The notes beneath the pieces were generated by a model. That model did no database searches. It saw only the letters and a list, made by a program, of their open reading frames with translations, and was not told the DNA's origin. This document shows positions 38,151 through 45,922 of a DNA stretch of 64,000 bases, piece by piece. Origin of the DNA: Stenotrophomonas sp. MYb238. Lineage in GTDB: Bacteria; Pseudomonadota; Gammaproteobacteria; Xanthomonadales; Xanthomonadaceae. Location: assembly GCF_009496535.1 (NCBI RefSeq), contig NZ_WIDL01000004.1, positions 62,001 to 126,000 of the forward strand, written 5' to 3'. A program made the translations under genes and the position numbers. Within the stretch, counting starts at the first letter, position 1; each line of letters starts with the position of its first letter.

Positions 38151-38180
38151 GTTTTACGCGCCACCTGACAACGCTGTCAA
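38151..38180 (-). promoter_or_regulatory. LacI-type operator and promoter of TonB receptor 2
   Basis: TGACAACGCTGTCA at 38166-38179, identical to the site before receptor 1. On the minus strand TTGACA (38180-38175) is a perfect -35, with TAAAAC (38156-38151) as a -10 at 18 bp. The ATG follows about 60 bp later. Confidence 0.8.
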
Positions 38181-38368
38181 TCGCGGATCGGACACGACCC
38201 GCGCAGGCGTTGGCACGCCTGCAAACCATGGATCGGAAAGAGATTTTTCGCTGCAACGCAGCATGAAACCTGCGCCCATGTGCTGCGCGGCCCGTCCGCG
38301 ACGGGGGCAATACGGCCCATCCGCGGTGCGTCGCATGGGGCGAACCGCGGATGGGCGACGCCGCAGGA

Positions 38369-39964
38369 TCAGTACAGCGTGCGCTGGTCCGGCGGCGGCG
38401 GGCTGTACTGGTACAGCCAGGTCTCGGTGAGGGTCCTGCCGCCGCTGCGCAGGTACAGGCGGAGGTCGATCTGCTGCGTGCCGTCGTCCGGCGGCACCAG
38501 GTCGAACATGGCGCGGTAGCCCTTGATCTCGCGCAGCGGGCGGGCGGAGACGACTTCCACCCGGCCGCGGTTGGTTTCCACCACGGCTTCGACCTCGGCC
38601 TTGTCGATCAGGCCGGCCAGTTCGCCGCCCTCGAAATCCACCGCGAAGCGCCAGGAGAAATACCCGCGCTTCTTGCCGATCACCCCGCCCAGGCCGGTGC
38701 GGCTGGCCACGCACTGCGCCAGCGGCGGCCGCGCCGGCGGCTGCGCGCCCCAGTACAGGCGGTAGCCGACCAGCAGCTCCTGCCCGGGCTGCGGCTTCTG
38801 CTTCGGGTTCCAGAACGCGACGATGTTGTCGAAGGTCTCGTCGACCGTGGGAATCTCCACCAGCTGCACCGAGCCCTCGCCCCACTGTCCCTTCGGCTCC
38901 ACCCACAGGCACGGGCGCTTCTCGTAGAACACGCCGTCGTCCTGGTAGTGGTCGAAGTCGCGGTCGCGCTGCAGCAGGCCGAAGCCGCGCGGGTTGTCGT
39001 CCACGAACATGTTGAAGCGCAGTTGCGCCGGGTTGCACAGCGGGCGCCAGATCCATTCGCCGGCGCTGTTCCACATCGACAGGCCGTCGGTGTCGTGGAT
39101 TTCCGGGCGCCAGTCCCAGGCCATGCGGCGGTCGTTCTCGCCGACCTGGTACATGCTGGTACAGGGCGCGATGCCCAGCCGTTCGATTTCCCGGCGTGGG
39201 TACAGCGCGCTGTCGATGTCCATCAGCAGCACGTCGCCATTGGTGATGGCGAAGCGGTAGGCGCCGGCCACGCTCGGCGAATCGAGCAGGCCGTAGACGA
39301 CGACGGTGTCGGAGTCGCGCGCCGGCTGCTCCAGGTAGTACGCGATGAAGTCCGGGAATTCCTCCGGCCTGCCCATGCCGGTATCGATCGCCAGACCGCG
39401 CGCAGACTGGCCGTACTGGCCCTCCTTGCCCACCGCGCGGAAATAGCTGGCGCCGAGGAACGCGGCGAAGTCGCGCTCGGTATCGGCACGGGTATTGAGG
39501 CGGAAGCCGGCAAATCCCAGGTCCGCCGGCAGGCGGCCGCCATGGATGCCGCTGCTGCCGTAGTCGAACGCGGCGCCGTCATAGGCCAGCTCCTGGGCCT
39601 TGCCGTCGACCACGTCGAACATGCGCACCGGCGTGTGGAAATACAGGCCCAGGTGGAAAAATTTGGCCTGGAACTTCCCGGGCTGGTCGGCCCACAGCGC
39701 ATGGTCCTGGCGGTAGCGGATGGACTGGTACTGGTCCCAGTCCAGCGCTTCCACTTCCGGCGGCAGACTGCGCTTGTGGCTGCGGTACGGGGCCTGCGCC
39801 AGCGCGCGCGCCTGTCCCTTCAGCGCGGCGAAATCGAACGGCTGCGGCTGGCCCGTGCGGCGCAGGCCAAGCTGCCTGTCGGCGGCGGCGCAGGCCGGCA
39901 GCGCCGGCAATCCGAAAGCGGCCAGGGCCAGCGAGGCGCGCTGGAGGAAGTCGCGTCGATCCAT
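38369..39964 (-). CDS. opgD: Glucan biosynthesis protein D (OpgD/MdoD), Tat-exported
   Basis: 531 residues. The N-terminus MDRRDFLQRASLALAAFGLPALPACAA is a twin-arginine signal, so it is exported folded, as is known for OpgD. The body matches the OpgG/OpgD family (periplasmic glucan backbone processing), for example FHTPVRMFDVVDGKAQELAYD and VEIPTVDETFDNIVAFWNPK. It makes or shapes osmoregulated periplasmic beta-glucans. It is adjacent to the glucan-use locus but has no copy of the operator, so it is probably not part of that regulon. Confidence 0.92.
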   Translation of the reverse strand: MDRRDFLQRASLALAAFGLPALPACAAADRQLGLRRTGQPQPFDFAALKGQARALAQAPYRSHKRSLPPEVEALDWDQYQSIRYRQDHALWADQPGKFQAKFFHLGLYFHTPVRMFDVVDGKAQELAYDGAAFDYGSSGIHGGRLPADLGFAGFRLNTRADTERDFAAFLGASYFRAVGKEGQYGQSARGLAIDTGMGRPEEFPDFIAYYLEQPARDSDTVVVYGLLDSPSVAGAYRFAITNGDVLLMDIDSALYPRREIERLGIAPCTSMYQVGENDRRMAWDWRPEIHDTDGLSMWNSAGEWIWRPLCNPAQLRFNMFVDDNPRGFGLLQRDRDFDHYQDDGVFYEKRPCLWVEPKGQWGEGSVQLVEIPTVDETFDNIVAFWNPKQKPQPGQELLVGYRLYWGAQPPARPPLAQCVASRTGLGGVIGKKRGYFSWRFAVDFEGGELAGLIDKAEVEAVVETNRGRVEVVSARPLREIKGYRAMFDLVPPDDGTQQIDLRLYLRSGGRTLTETWLYQYSPPPPDQRTLY

Positions 39965-40070
39965 GCGTTCGTCCGGTAGGAGTTGGGCGGATGATAGGCA
40001 GGCGCGGGTGAACGGAGGTAAGCCGCGGGTGAAGGCAGGAACGTGCCCGCGGGCCGGCCTGCCCGGCCGT

Positions 40071-40883
40071 TCACCGCTGGCAGTGGCCGCACCACACGGT
40101 GGCGCGCTGGCCGATGCTGGCGTGGCGCAGCACGCGCCCGCAGCGCACGCAGGCCTCGCCCTCGCGGCCGTATACCGACAGCTCCTGCTCGAAATAGCCG
40201 GGCGCGCCGTCGGGGCTGATGAAGTCGCGCAGGGTGGTGCCGCCGCGGGTAATGGCATGGCCGAGGATGTCCTTCACCGCCATGGCGAGCCGCTGGTAGC
40301 GTTCGCGCGACACCTTGCCGGCTTCGCGCAGCGGGCCGATGCCGGCCATGAACAGGCTTTCGGCGGCATAGATGTTGCCGACGCCGACGACGATGCGCTG
40401 GTCCATCAGGAACGCCTTGACCGGCGCGCTGCGGCCGCGGCTGCGCGCGAACAGGTAGTCGCCGTCGAACGCGTCGTCCAGCGGCTCGGGCCCGAGGTCG
40501 CGCAGCAGCTCGTGCGTCTCGCCCGAAGGCTGCCACAGCAGGCAGCCGAACCGGCGCGGGTCGTTGAAGCGCAGCAGGCGCCCGTCCTCCAGGCTGATGT
40601 CCACGTGGTCGTGCGTGCGCACCGGCGTATCGCCGGGCAGCACGCGCAGGCTGCCGGACATGCCCAGGTGCAGCAGTGCGCTGCCGGCATCGGTGTCCAG
40701 CAGCAGGTATTTGGCGCGGCGGCGGATCGCGGCGATGCGCTGGCCGGGCAGCTCGCGCTCGACCTCCGGCGGGATCGGCCAGCGCAGGTCCGGCCGGCGC
40801 AGGATCACGCCATGGATGCGGCGCCCCTGCAGGTGGGGTTCCAGGCCGCGGCGGGTGGTTTCGACTTCGGGCAGTTCAGGCAT
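40071..40883 (-). CDS. mutM: Formamidopyrimidine-DNA glycosylase
   Basis: Base-excision repair of 8-oxoguanine. 270 residues from the ATG at 40883. The N-terminus [18 protein letters not shown] supplies the catalytic Pro and Glu after Met removal; the C-terminal zinc finger is CVRCG ... VWCGHC. The lesion-recognition and Lys residues fall within MSGSLRV and related segments. It lies alone between opgD and a repeated stretch. Confidence 0.97.
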   Translation of the reverse strand: MPELPEVETTRRGLEPHLQGRRIHGVILRRPDLRWPIPPEVERELPGQRIAAIRRRAKYLLLDTDAGSALLHLGMSGSLRVLPGDTPVRTHDHVDISLEDGRLLRFNDPRRFGCLLWQPSGETHELLRDLGPEPLDDAFDGDYLFARSRGRSAPVKAFLMDQRIVVGVGNIYAAESLFMAGIGPLREAGKVSRERYQRLAMAVKDILGHAITRGGTTLRDFISPDGAPGYFEQELSVYGREGEACVRCGRVLRHASIGQRATVWCGHCQR

Positions 40884-40906
40884 GCGGCGATTGTAGTGCG
40901 GGGGCA

Positions 40907-41100
40907 CGCCATCGCTTCACGCTATCGCCCCAAGGTTTGCGTTGCAAACCGCGGGCCCCGTCTTTCGCCTGCCACACCCCGCGCTTTCGGCTTGCCCCCT
41001 GACTCAGGGGGTACGCGCCATCGCTCCGCGCTGTCGCCCCACGATTTGCGGTGCAAACCGCGGGCCCCGTCTATCGCTTGCCACATCCCGCGTCTTGGCC
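40907..41100. repeat. Two-copy direct repeat of about 109 bp
   Basis: The stretch from CGCCATCGCTTCACGCTATC (40907) is repeated 109 bp on as CGCCATCGCTCCGCGCTGTC (41016), and both continue with CGCGGGCCCCGTCT and CGCTTGCCACA-type sequence. Each copy holds the inverted pair GTTTGC / GCAAAC. A palindrome CCCCCTGACTCAGGGGG lies between them at 40995-41011. No coding potential. Confidence 0.8.
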
Positions 41101-41125
41101 ACGGGGTGTGGCTGGAGAACCATGG

Positions 41126-41497
41126 TCAGCGCGGCGGCGCCATCAGTTCGCGCGCGCTGAGGTAGCCGTCGCCATCGGCGTCCTGCCTGTGGAAACGCGC
41201 GCGTATCACCTGCTTCTGCTGCTCGCGGGTGATCGGCCGGCCGCGGCCGCCGGGCTGCTCTTCCGGTTCCAGCACGCCGTCGCCGTTGCGGTCCATGCGG
41301 TCGAAGGCATACAGCATCCATTGCAGGTATTCGTCCGGACTTACCCGTCCGTCGCCATCCAGGTCCATGCGCCGCAGGTACTCGGCGGTGTCCTGCACCT
41401 GCGCCGGCGCGGCCCATGGCAGCGTCGCCGCCAGCAGGAACGACAGACGCCGCACGAGGCGGCGTCTGCGGGTGGAACACGGGATGCGGCCGGTCAT
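41126..41497 (-). CDS. Exported EF-hand protein
   Basis: 123 residues with an N-terminal signal (RRLSFLLAATLPWAAPAQ) and three calcium-binding loops: DLDGDGRVSPDE, DRNGDGVLEPEE and DADGDGYLSARE. Each has Asp at positions 1 and 3, Asp at 5, and an acidic residue at 12. It is probably periplasmic calcium binding. The ATG overlaps the desaturase stop (ATGA), so the two are coupled, although a functional link is not obvious. Confidence 0.88.
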   Translation of the reverse strand: MTGRIPCSTRRRRLVRRLSFLLAATLPWAAPAQVQDTAEYLRRMDLDGDGRVSPDEYLQWMLYAFDRMDRNGDGVLEPEEQPGGRGRPITREQQKQVIRARFHRQDADGDGYLSARELMAPPR

Positions 41498-42696
41498 GCC
41501 GCGCTGAGCGAATAACCCTTCAGCCGCGCCGCGTAGGCCTGCAGGGCGGCCACGCCGCTGGCCTCGGCCTCGTGGCACCACTGTTGCAGATGTCGCAGGC
41601 GTTCGGCGGCATCGTGGGTGCGCGCTTCCAGCAGCGCGGCCAGGCGCGCGCGGTGCTCGACCAGCAGCTGGATGCGCGGGCGCTGGCTCACCCACTGCTG
41701 CAGCTGGTCGCGGCAGGCCGGCTTGAGCCAGCGGCCGTCGTTGACCAGTCCCTTGCGCATGCGCCGCGGCAGCAGCTTGCGCAGCTTGGCGCCGGCGGCG
41801 GCGGCTTCCTCGCGCAGGGCCGGCGCGAACACGTTGCGCTGGTAGTCGGTCATCGCCTGGAAGCGGTGCGAGAGCAGCGCCCTGAGGGTGTCGGCATCGG
41901 GCACGGTGATGTTCGGGCGTATGTCCATGGTCGGCGCCACGCGCAGTACCTTGGCCAGGCCCAGCGCCTGCAGCAGGCGGATCGCCTGCCAGCCGATGTC
42001 GAACTCCCAGCGGCGCATCGAGAAGCGCGCCGAGCTGGGGAAGGCGTGGTGGTTGTTGTGCAGCTCCTCGCCGCCGATCCAGAACGCCCAGGGCGTCAGG
42101 TTGGTCGAGGTATCGGCCGATTCGAAGTTGCGGTAGCCCCACCAGTGGCCCAGGCCGTTGACCACGCCGGCGGCCCAGAACGGAATCCACGCCATCTGGA
42201 TCGCCCACAGCGCGATGCCCGGCAGGCCGAACAGCACGAAGTTCAGCGCCAACAGGAACACCGGGCCGAGGTTGGCGTGCGGGGTGTAGAGGTGGCGCTC
42301 GATCCAGTCCTCCGGCGCGCCGCGGCCGTACTGCTCGATGTCGCCGCGCTGCGCGCGGGCTTCGCGGTACAGCTCCACGCCGCGCCAGAACACGCGGCCG
42401 ATGCCCTTGGTCACCGGGCTGTGCGGATCCTCGTCGGTTTCCACCTTGGCGTGGTGCTTGCGGTGGATGGCCACCCACTCGCGGGTGATCATCGAGGTGG
42501 TCAGCCACGTCCAGAAACGGAAGAAGTGCGCGACCAGCGGGTGGAAGTCCACGCCGCGGTGGGCCTGGCTGCGGTGCAGGTACAGGGTCACCGCGAAGAT
42601 GGTGAGCTGGGTGAACACCAGCAGCACCGCCAGCATGCCCCACCAGCCCAGGCCGGCGAGGCCGCCGGTGAGGAAGTCGAGGAGGGTGTTGGACAT
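41494..42696 (-). CDS. Delta-9-type fatty-acid desaturase
   Basis: 400 residues, integral membrane di-iron enzyme. Three histidine boxes: HRSQAHRG (HX4H), HRKHH, and HNNHH in EELHNNHHAF. The order and the SSARFSMRRWEFDIGW stretch resemble acyl-CoA or acyl-lipid delta-9 desaturases. It introduces a cis double bond into membrane fatty acids. The C-terminal 120 residues (from about 280) are a long helical extension. Divergent from the ABC ATPase, coupled to the EF-hand gene. Confidence 0.92.
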   Translation of the reverse strand: MSNTLLDFLTGGLAGLGWWGMLAVLLVFTQLTIFAVTLYLHRSQAHRGVDFHPLVAHFFRFWTWLTTSMITREWVAIHRKHHAKVETDEDPHSPVTKGIGRVFWRGVELYREARAQRGDIEQYGRGAPEDWIERHLYTPHANLGPVFLLALNFVLFGLPGIALWAIQMAWIPFWAAGVVNGLGHWWGYRNFESADTSTNLTPWAFWIGGEELHNNHHAFPSSARFSMRRWEFDIGWQAIRLLQALGLAKVLRVAPTMDIRPNITVPDADTLRALLSHRFQAMTDYQRNVFAPALREEAAAAGAKLRKLLPRRMRKGLVNDGRWLKPACRDQLQQWVSQRPRIQLLVEHRARLAALLEARTHDAAERLRHLQQWCHEAEASGVAALQAYAARLKGYSLSAA

Positions 42697-42825
42697 CGTG
42701 GAACTCCAGGTCGTTCGGTGGCAGATGAAACCGTGGATACACATGATGGGGCCTGTAGCGGCAAACTTCATCCACCCGGAGCGCGATTTCCGGTCCAATC
42801 CTTCACCTGCCCCGCCGCCGCCTGA

Positions 42826-43650
42826 ATGTCCACCGCACCCGCCGCCGTCGCGGCCCCCCTGATCGAACTGGACCACGCCTGCGTCGTCCGCGGCCAGGTC
42901 CGGGTCCTGCATGAACTCGACCTGCGCATCGAACAGGGCCAGCACACCGCCATCCTCGGCCCCAACGGCTGCGGCAAGTCCTCCTTCATCAAGCTGATCA
43001 CGCGCGAGCTGTACCCGCTGGCGCGCGCCGACGGCCACGTGCCGGTCCGGGTGATGGGGCAGACCCGCTGGCAGGTGGACCGGCTGCGCTCGCAGCTGGG
43101 CATCGTCACCGGCGACCTGTCCAGCAACCTGTCCGACATGCCCGGGCTGGGCGTGGAGGAGGCGGTGATCTCCGGTTTCTTCGCCAGCTACGTGGTGCCG
43201 GCGCACCGCGACGTCACCGACGCCATGCGCGAACGCGCGCGCCACGCGCTGGCACTGGCCCGCGCCTCGTCGCTGCTGGGCCGCAGTTACGCCGAACTGT
43301 CCGCCGGCGAGACCCGCCGCGTGCTGATCGCCCGCGCGCTGGTCAACCAGCCGCGCGCGCTGCTGCTGGACGAACCTTCCACCGGGCTGGACCTGATCTC
43401 GCGCCAGCACCTGATCGACACCATGCGCCACCTCGCCGGGCAGGGCATCACCCTGGTGCTGGTCACCCACCACATCGAGGAAGTGATCCCGGAAATCCAG
43501 CGCGTGGTGCTGATGAAGGGCGGCCGCATCTTCGCCGATGGCCTGCGCGGCGAGCTGCTGCGCGCCGGCCCGCTGTCGGAGGTGTTCGGCGGCCCGATCG
43601 AGGTGCGCGAGGACGACGGACGGCTGACCGCCTGGGCCCGCGCGGTGTAG
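42826..43650 (+). CDS. ABC transporter ATP-binding protein, no permease nearby
   Basis: 274 residues. Walker A GPNGCGKSS (45-53), signature LSAGE (158-162), Walker B ALLLDEP (178-184) and a downstream H-loop VLVTHHIEE. No permease or binding protein lies next to it, and the neighbours are a desaturase (divergent) and a phosphatase. It resembles stand-alone YlmA/ModF-like ATPases. It may serve a transporter encoded elsewhere. Confidence 0.9.
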   Translation: MSTAPAAVAAPLIELDHACVVRGQVRVLHELDLRIEQGQHTAILGPNGCGKSSFIKLITRELYPLARADGHVPVRVMGQTRWQVDRLRSQLGIVTGDLSSNLSDMPGLGVEEAVISGFFASYVVPAHRDVTDAMRERARHALALARASSLLGRSYAELSAGETRRVLIARALVNQPRALLLDEPSTGLDLISRQHLIDTMRHLAGQGITLVLVTHHIEEVIPEIQRVVLMKGGRIFADGLRGELLRAGPLSEVFGGPIEVREDDGRLTAWARAV

Positions 43651-43707
43651 GTCGGCGCCGGCGTCGGTGCGATGATGCCGTCCCGTTCCATCCGTCCACG
43701 CCCCTCG

Positions 43708-44550
43708 ATGTCCCGTTCCCCGTTTCCGCCGCGCTTGGGCGCGGCCTTCGTCCTGGCCGCCGCGCTCGGCGCCTGCGCCAGCGCACCGGCGCCCGTTTCC
43801 ACCGGCCACGGCGCGATTCCCGCCCCGGCGCCGACCGGCTACCTGCAGGGCGACGCGATCCCCGACAGCCTGGCGCTGAGCCCGCCACCGCCGGCGCCCG
43901 GCTCGGCCTGGGCCGCGCTGGACGACGCCGTCGCCCGCCAGGCCACCGCGCTGCGCGGCAGCGCGCGCTTCCAGCAGGCCCATGCCGACGCCGACCTGCG
44001 TTTCCCCGCCGGCGCCGGGCAGTTCAGCTGCGCGCTCGGGGTGCCGGTCGATGCCGGACGCACGCCGGCCCTGTACCGCCTGCTGCAGCGCAGCCTGATC
44101 GACGCCAGCGCGGCGACCCGCGCGGCCAAGAACCGGTACCAGCGGCCACGCCCGTTCATGGTCAACGGCCAGCCGACCTGCACGCCCGACGACGAACCGC
44201 ACCTGCGCGGCAGCGGCTCCTACCCGTCGGGCCACACCGCCATCGGCTGGGCCTGGGCGCTGATCCTGGCGGAGATCGCTCCCGAGCGCGCCACCGCGCT
44301 GCTCGAACGCGGCCGCAACTACGGCCACAGCCGGCTGGTGTGCAACGTGCACTGGTACAGCGATGTGCAGCAGGGCCAGGCGATGGGCGCGGCCACCGTC
44401 GCGCGCCTGCACGACAACGCCGGATTCCGCGCCGACCTGGCCGCGGCGCGGCAGGAGATCGCCGCCGCGCGCGTGCAGGCGCTGCCGGTGCCGCGCGACT
44501 GCGCCGCCGAAGCCGCCACGCTGGAAACCGACCTGCCCGAAGCGCGCTGA
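43708..44550 (+). CDS. Class A-type acid phosphatase lipoprotein (PAP2 family)
   Basis: 280 residues from the ATG at 43708. A signal ends at the lipobox LGAC. The PAP2/vanadate-haloperoxidase signature is complete: KNRYQRPRP (KX6RP-type), SYPSGH and SRLVCNVHWYSD (SRX5HX3D), the arrangement of PhoN-like nonspecific acid phosphatases. It presumably releases phosphate from organic phosphates in the periplasm. A start at 43672 would lengthen the signal unnecessarily. Gap to the ABC gene is 57 bp. Confidence 0.92.
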   Translation: MSRSPFPPRLGAAFVLAAALGACASAPAPVSTGHGAIPAPAPTGYLQGDAIPDSLALSPPPPAPGSAWAALDDAVARQATALRGSARFQQAHADADLRFPAGAGQFSCALGVPVDAGRTPALYRLLQRSLIDASAATRAAKNRYQRPRPFMVNGQPTCTPDDEPHLRGSGSYPSGHTAIGWAWALILAEIAPERATALLERGRNYGHSRLVCNVHWYSDVQQGQAMGAATVARLHDNAGFRADLAAARQEIAAARVQALPVPRDCAAEAATLETDLPEAR

Positions 44551-44559
44551 CTGCCTTTC

Positions 44560-44627
44560 GTAGGAGCGACTTCAGTCGCGAAGGGGCTTTACCGGGAAGG
44601 CCCCTTCGCGACTGAAGTCGCTCCTAC
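44560..44627. repeat. REP-type palindrome, GACTTCAGTC variant
   Basis: Arms GTAGGAGCGACTTCAGTCGC and GCGACTGAAGTCGCTCCTAC, centre AAGGGGCTTTACCGGGAAGG. It lies between the phosphatase and the GH18 gene. Confidence 0.9.
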
Positions 44628-44720
44628 GGTTTCCCGTGGCTGCCGGTTTCAGGCGTTACCTCGCGCGGCGGCGCCCACCATAGCGGCTAGAGTTGGCGCT
44701 CATCCTTGCCAGGGCCTTCC

Positions 44721-45830
44721 ATGTCCGCATCACACCGCCGCCTGCGCGCCCTGCTGGCGACCGCGCTGCTCGCCTTCGCCGCCGCCGCACAGGCGCAGCC
44801 CTTCCGCCTGATCGGCTACGTGACCGACGGCCCGGCGCCGCCGCGGCTGCCGGCCGCGCAGCTGGACGTGGTCAACTTCGCCTTCGCCAAGGTCGCGCCC
44901 GATGGCAGCCTGTACCTGCCCGACAGCGTCGACCCGGCGCACGTGCACGCGCTCGTCGCCCATCGCGCCGACAACCCTGCGCTGAAGATCGTGCTGTCCA
45001 TCGGCGGCTGGGGCGCCGGCAACTTCTCCGAGGCAGCCGCCACCGCGGTCGCACGCGCGCGTTTCATCGACAGCGGCGTTGCCCTGCTCCACCGCTTCGA
45101 CCTGGACGGCCTGGACATCGACTGGGAATACCCGACCCTGGGCGACGCCGGCATCAGGCACAGCCCGGACGACCGCCGCAATTTCACCCTGCTGCTGGAA
45201 GAACTGCGCGCGCGGCTGGACGGGGAAGGCCAGGGCCAACGCCACTACCTGCTGACCATCGCCGCGGCCGAGGGCCGTTTCGCCGAAGGCCTGGAACTGC
45301 CGCGCATCGCCCGGTCGCTGGACTGGATCAACCTGATGACCTACGACTTCCACGGCAGCCTGACCCCGACCACCGGCCACCAGAGCGGGCTGGCGCGTTC
45401 GGCGCTGGCGCCGGCGGACGAACGCACCACCGAAGGCGCGGTGCGCTACTTCCTCGACGCCGGCGTGCCGGCGGACAAGATCAACGTCGGCGTGCCGTTC
45501 TACGGCCGCCGCTTCGGCGACGTGGAGCCGGTCGATGCCGGCCTGTACCGCAGGTTCGGCAGCGAGGGCGGTTTCATCGACTGGGGCGAGATCGTGCGCA
45601 GCCGCCTCGGCGCGCCGGGCTGGGAGCGCCACTGGGACGCGCAGGCGCAGGTGCCGTGGCTGTGGAATCCCGCCACCCGCCAGCTGATCACCTACGACGA
45701 CCCGCAGTCGCTGGCGATCAAGGCCGATTACGTCCGGCGCAACCGGCTCGGCGGCATCATGTACTGGGAACACCGGCTGGACGACGGCCAGCTGCTGGAC
45801 GCGCTGCACAAGGCGCTGCACGCGCGCTGA
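44721..45830 (+). CDS. Glycoside hydrolase family 18 protein (chitinase-like)
   Basis: 369 residues with a signal (LLATALLAFAAAAQA). GH18 motif DGLDIDWE: Asp129, Asp132, Asp134 and acid/base Glu136. Other family features are IGYVTDG, KIVLSIGGWGAG, LMTYDFHG and the terminal GGIMYWEHRLDDG. The motif is intact, so it should hydrolyse beta-1,4-N-acetylglucosamine bonds in chitin or peptidoglycan-like polymers. No chitin-binding module. Alone between two palindromic repeats. Confidence 0.92.
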   Translation: MSASHRRLRALLATALLAFAAAAQAQPFRLIGYVTDGPAPPRLPAAQLDVVNFAFAKVAPDGSLYLPDSVDPAHVHALVAHRADNPALKIVLSIGGWGAGNFSEAAATAVARARFIDSGVALLHRFDLDGLDIDWEYPTLGDAGIRHSPDDRRNFTLLLEELRARLDGEGQGQRHYLLTIAAAEGRFAEGLELPRIARSLDWINLMTYDFHGSLTPTTGHQSGLARSALAPADERTTEGAVRYFLDAGVPADKINVGVPFYGRRFGDVEPVDAGLYRRFGSEGGFIDWGEIVRSRLGAPGWERHWDAQAQVPWLWNPATRQLITYDDPQSLAIKADYVRRNRLGGIMYWEHRLDDGQLLDALHKALHAR

Positions 45831-45844
45831 GCGCCGGCGGAACC

Positions 45845-45911
45845 GTAGGAGCGGCTTCAGCCGCGAGGGGCTCTCCTGGGAAAGCCCCTTCGCGGCTGAA
45901 GCCGCTCCTAC
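45845..45911. repeat. REP-type palindrome between convergent genes
   Basis: Arms GTAGGAGCGGCTTCAGCCGC and complement, between the GH18 gene and the chemoreceptor. Centre differs slightly from other copies (GGGCTCTCCTGGGAAAGCCC). Confidence 0.9.
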
Positions 45912-45922
45912 GGGTGAATCGC

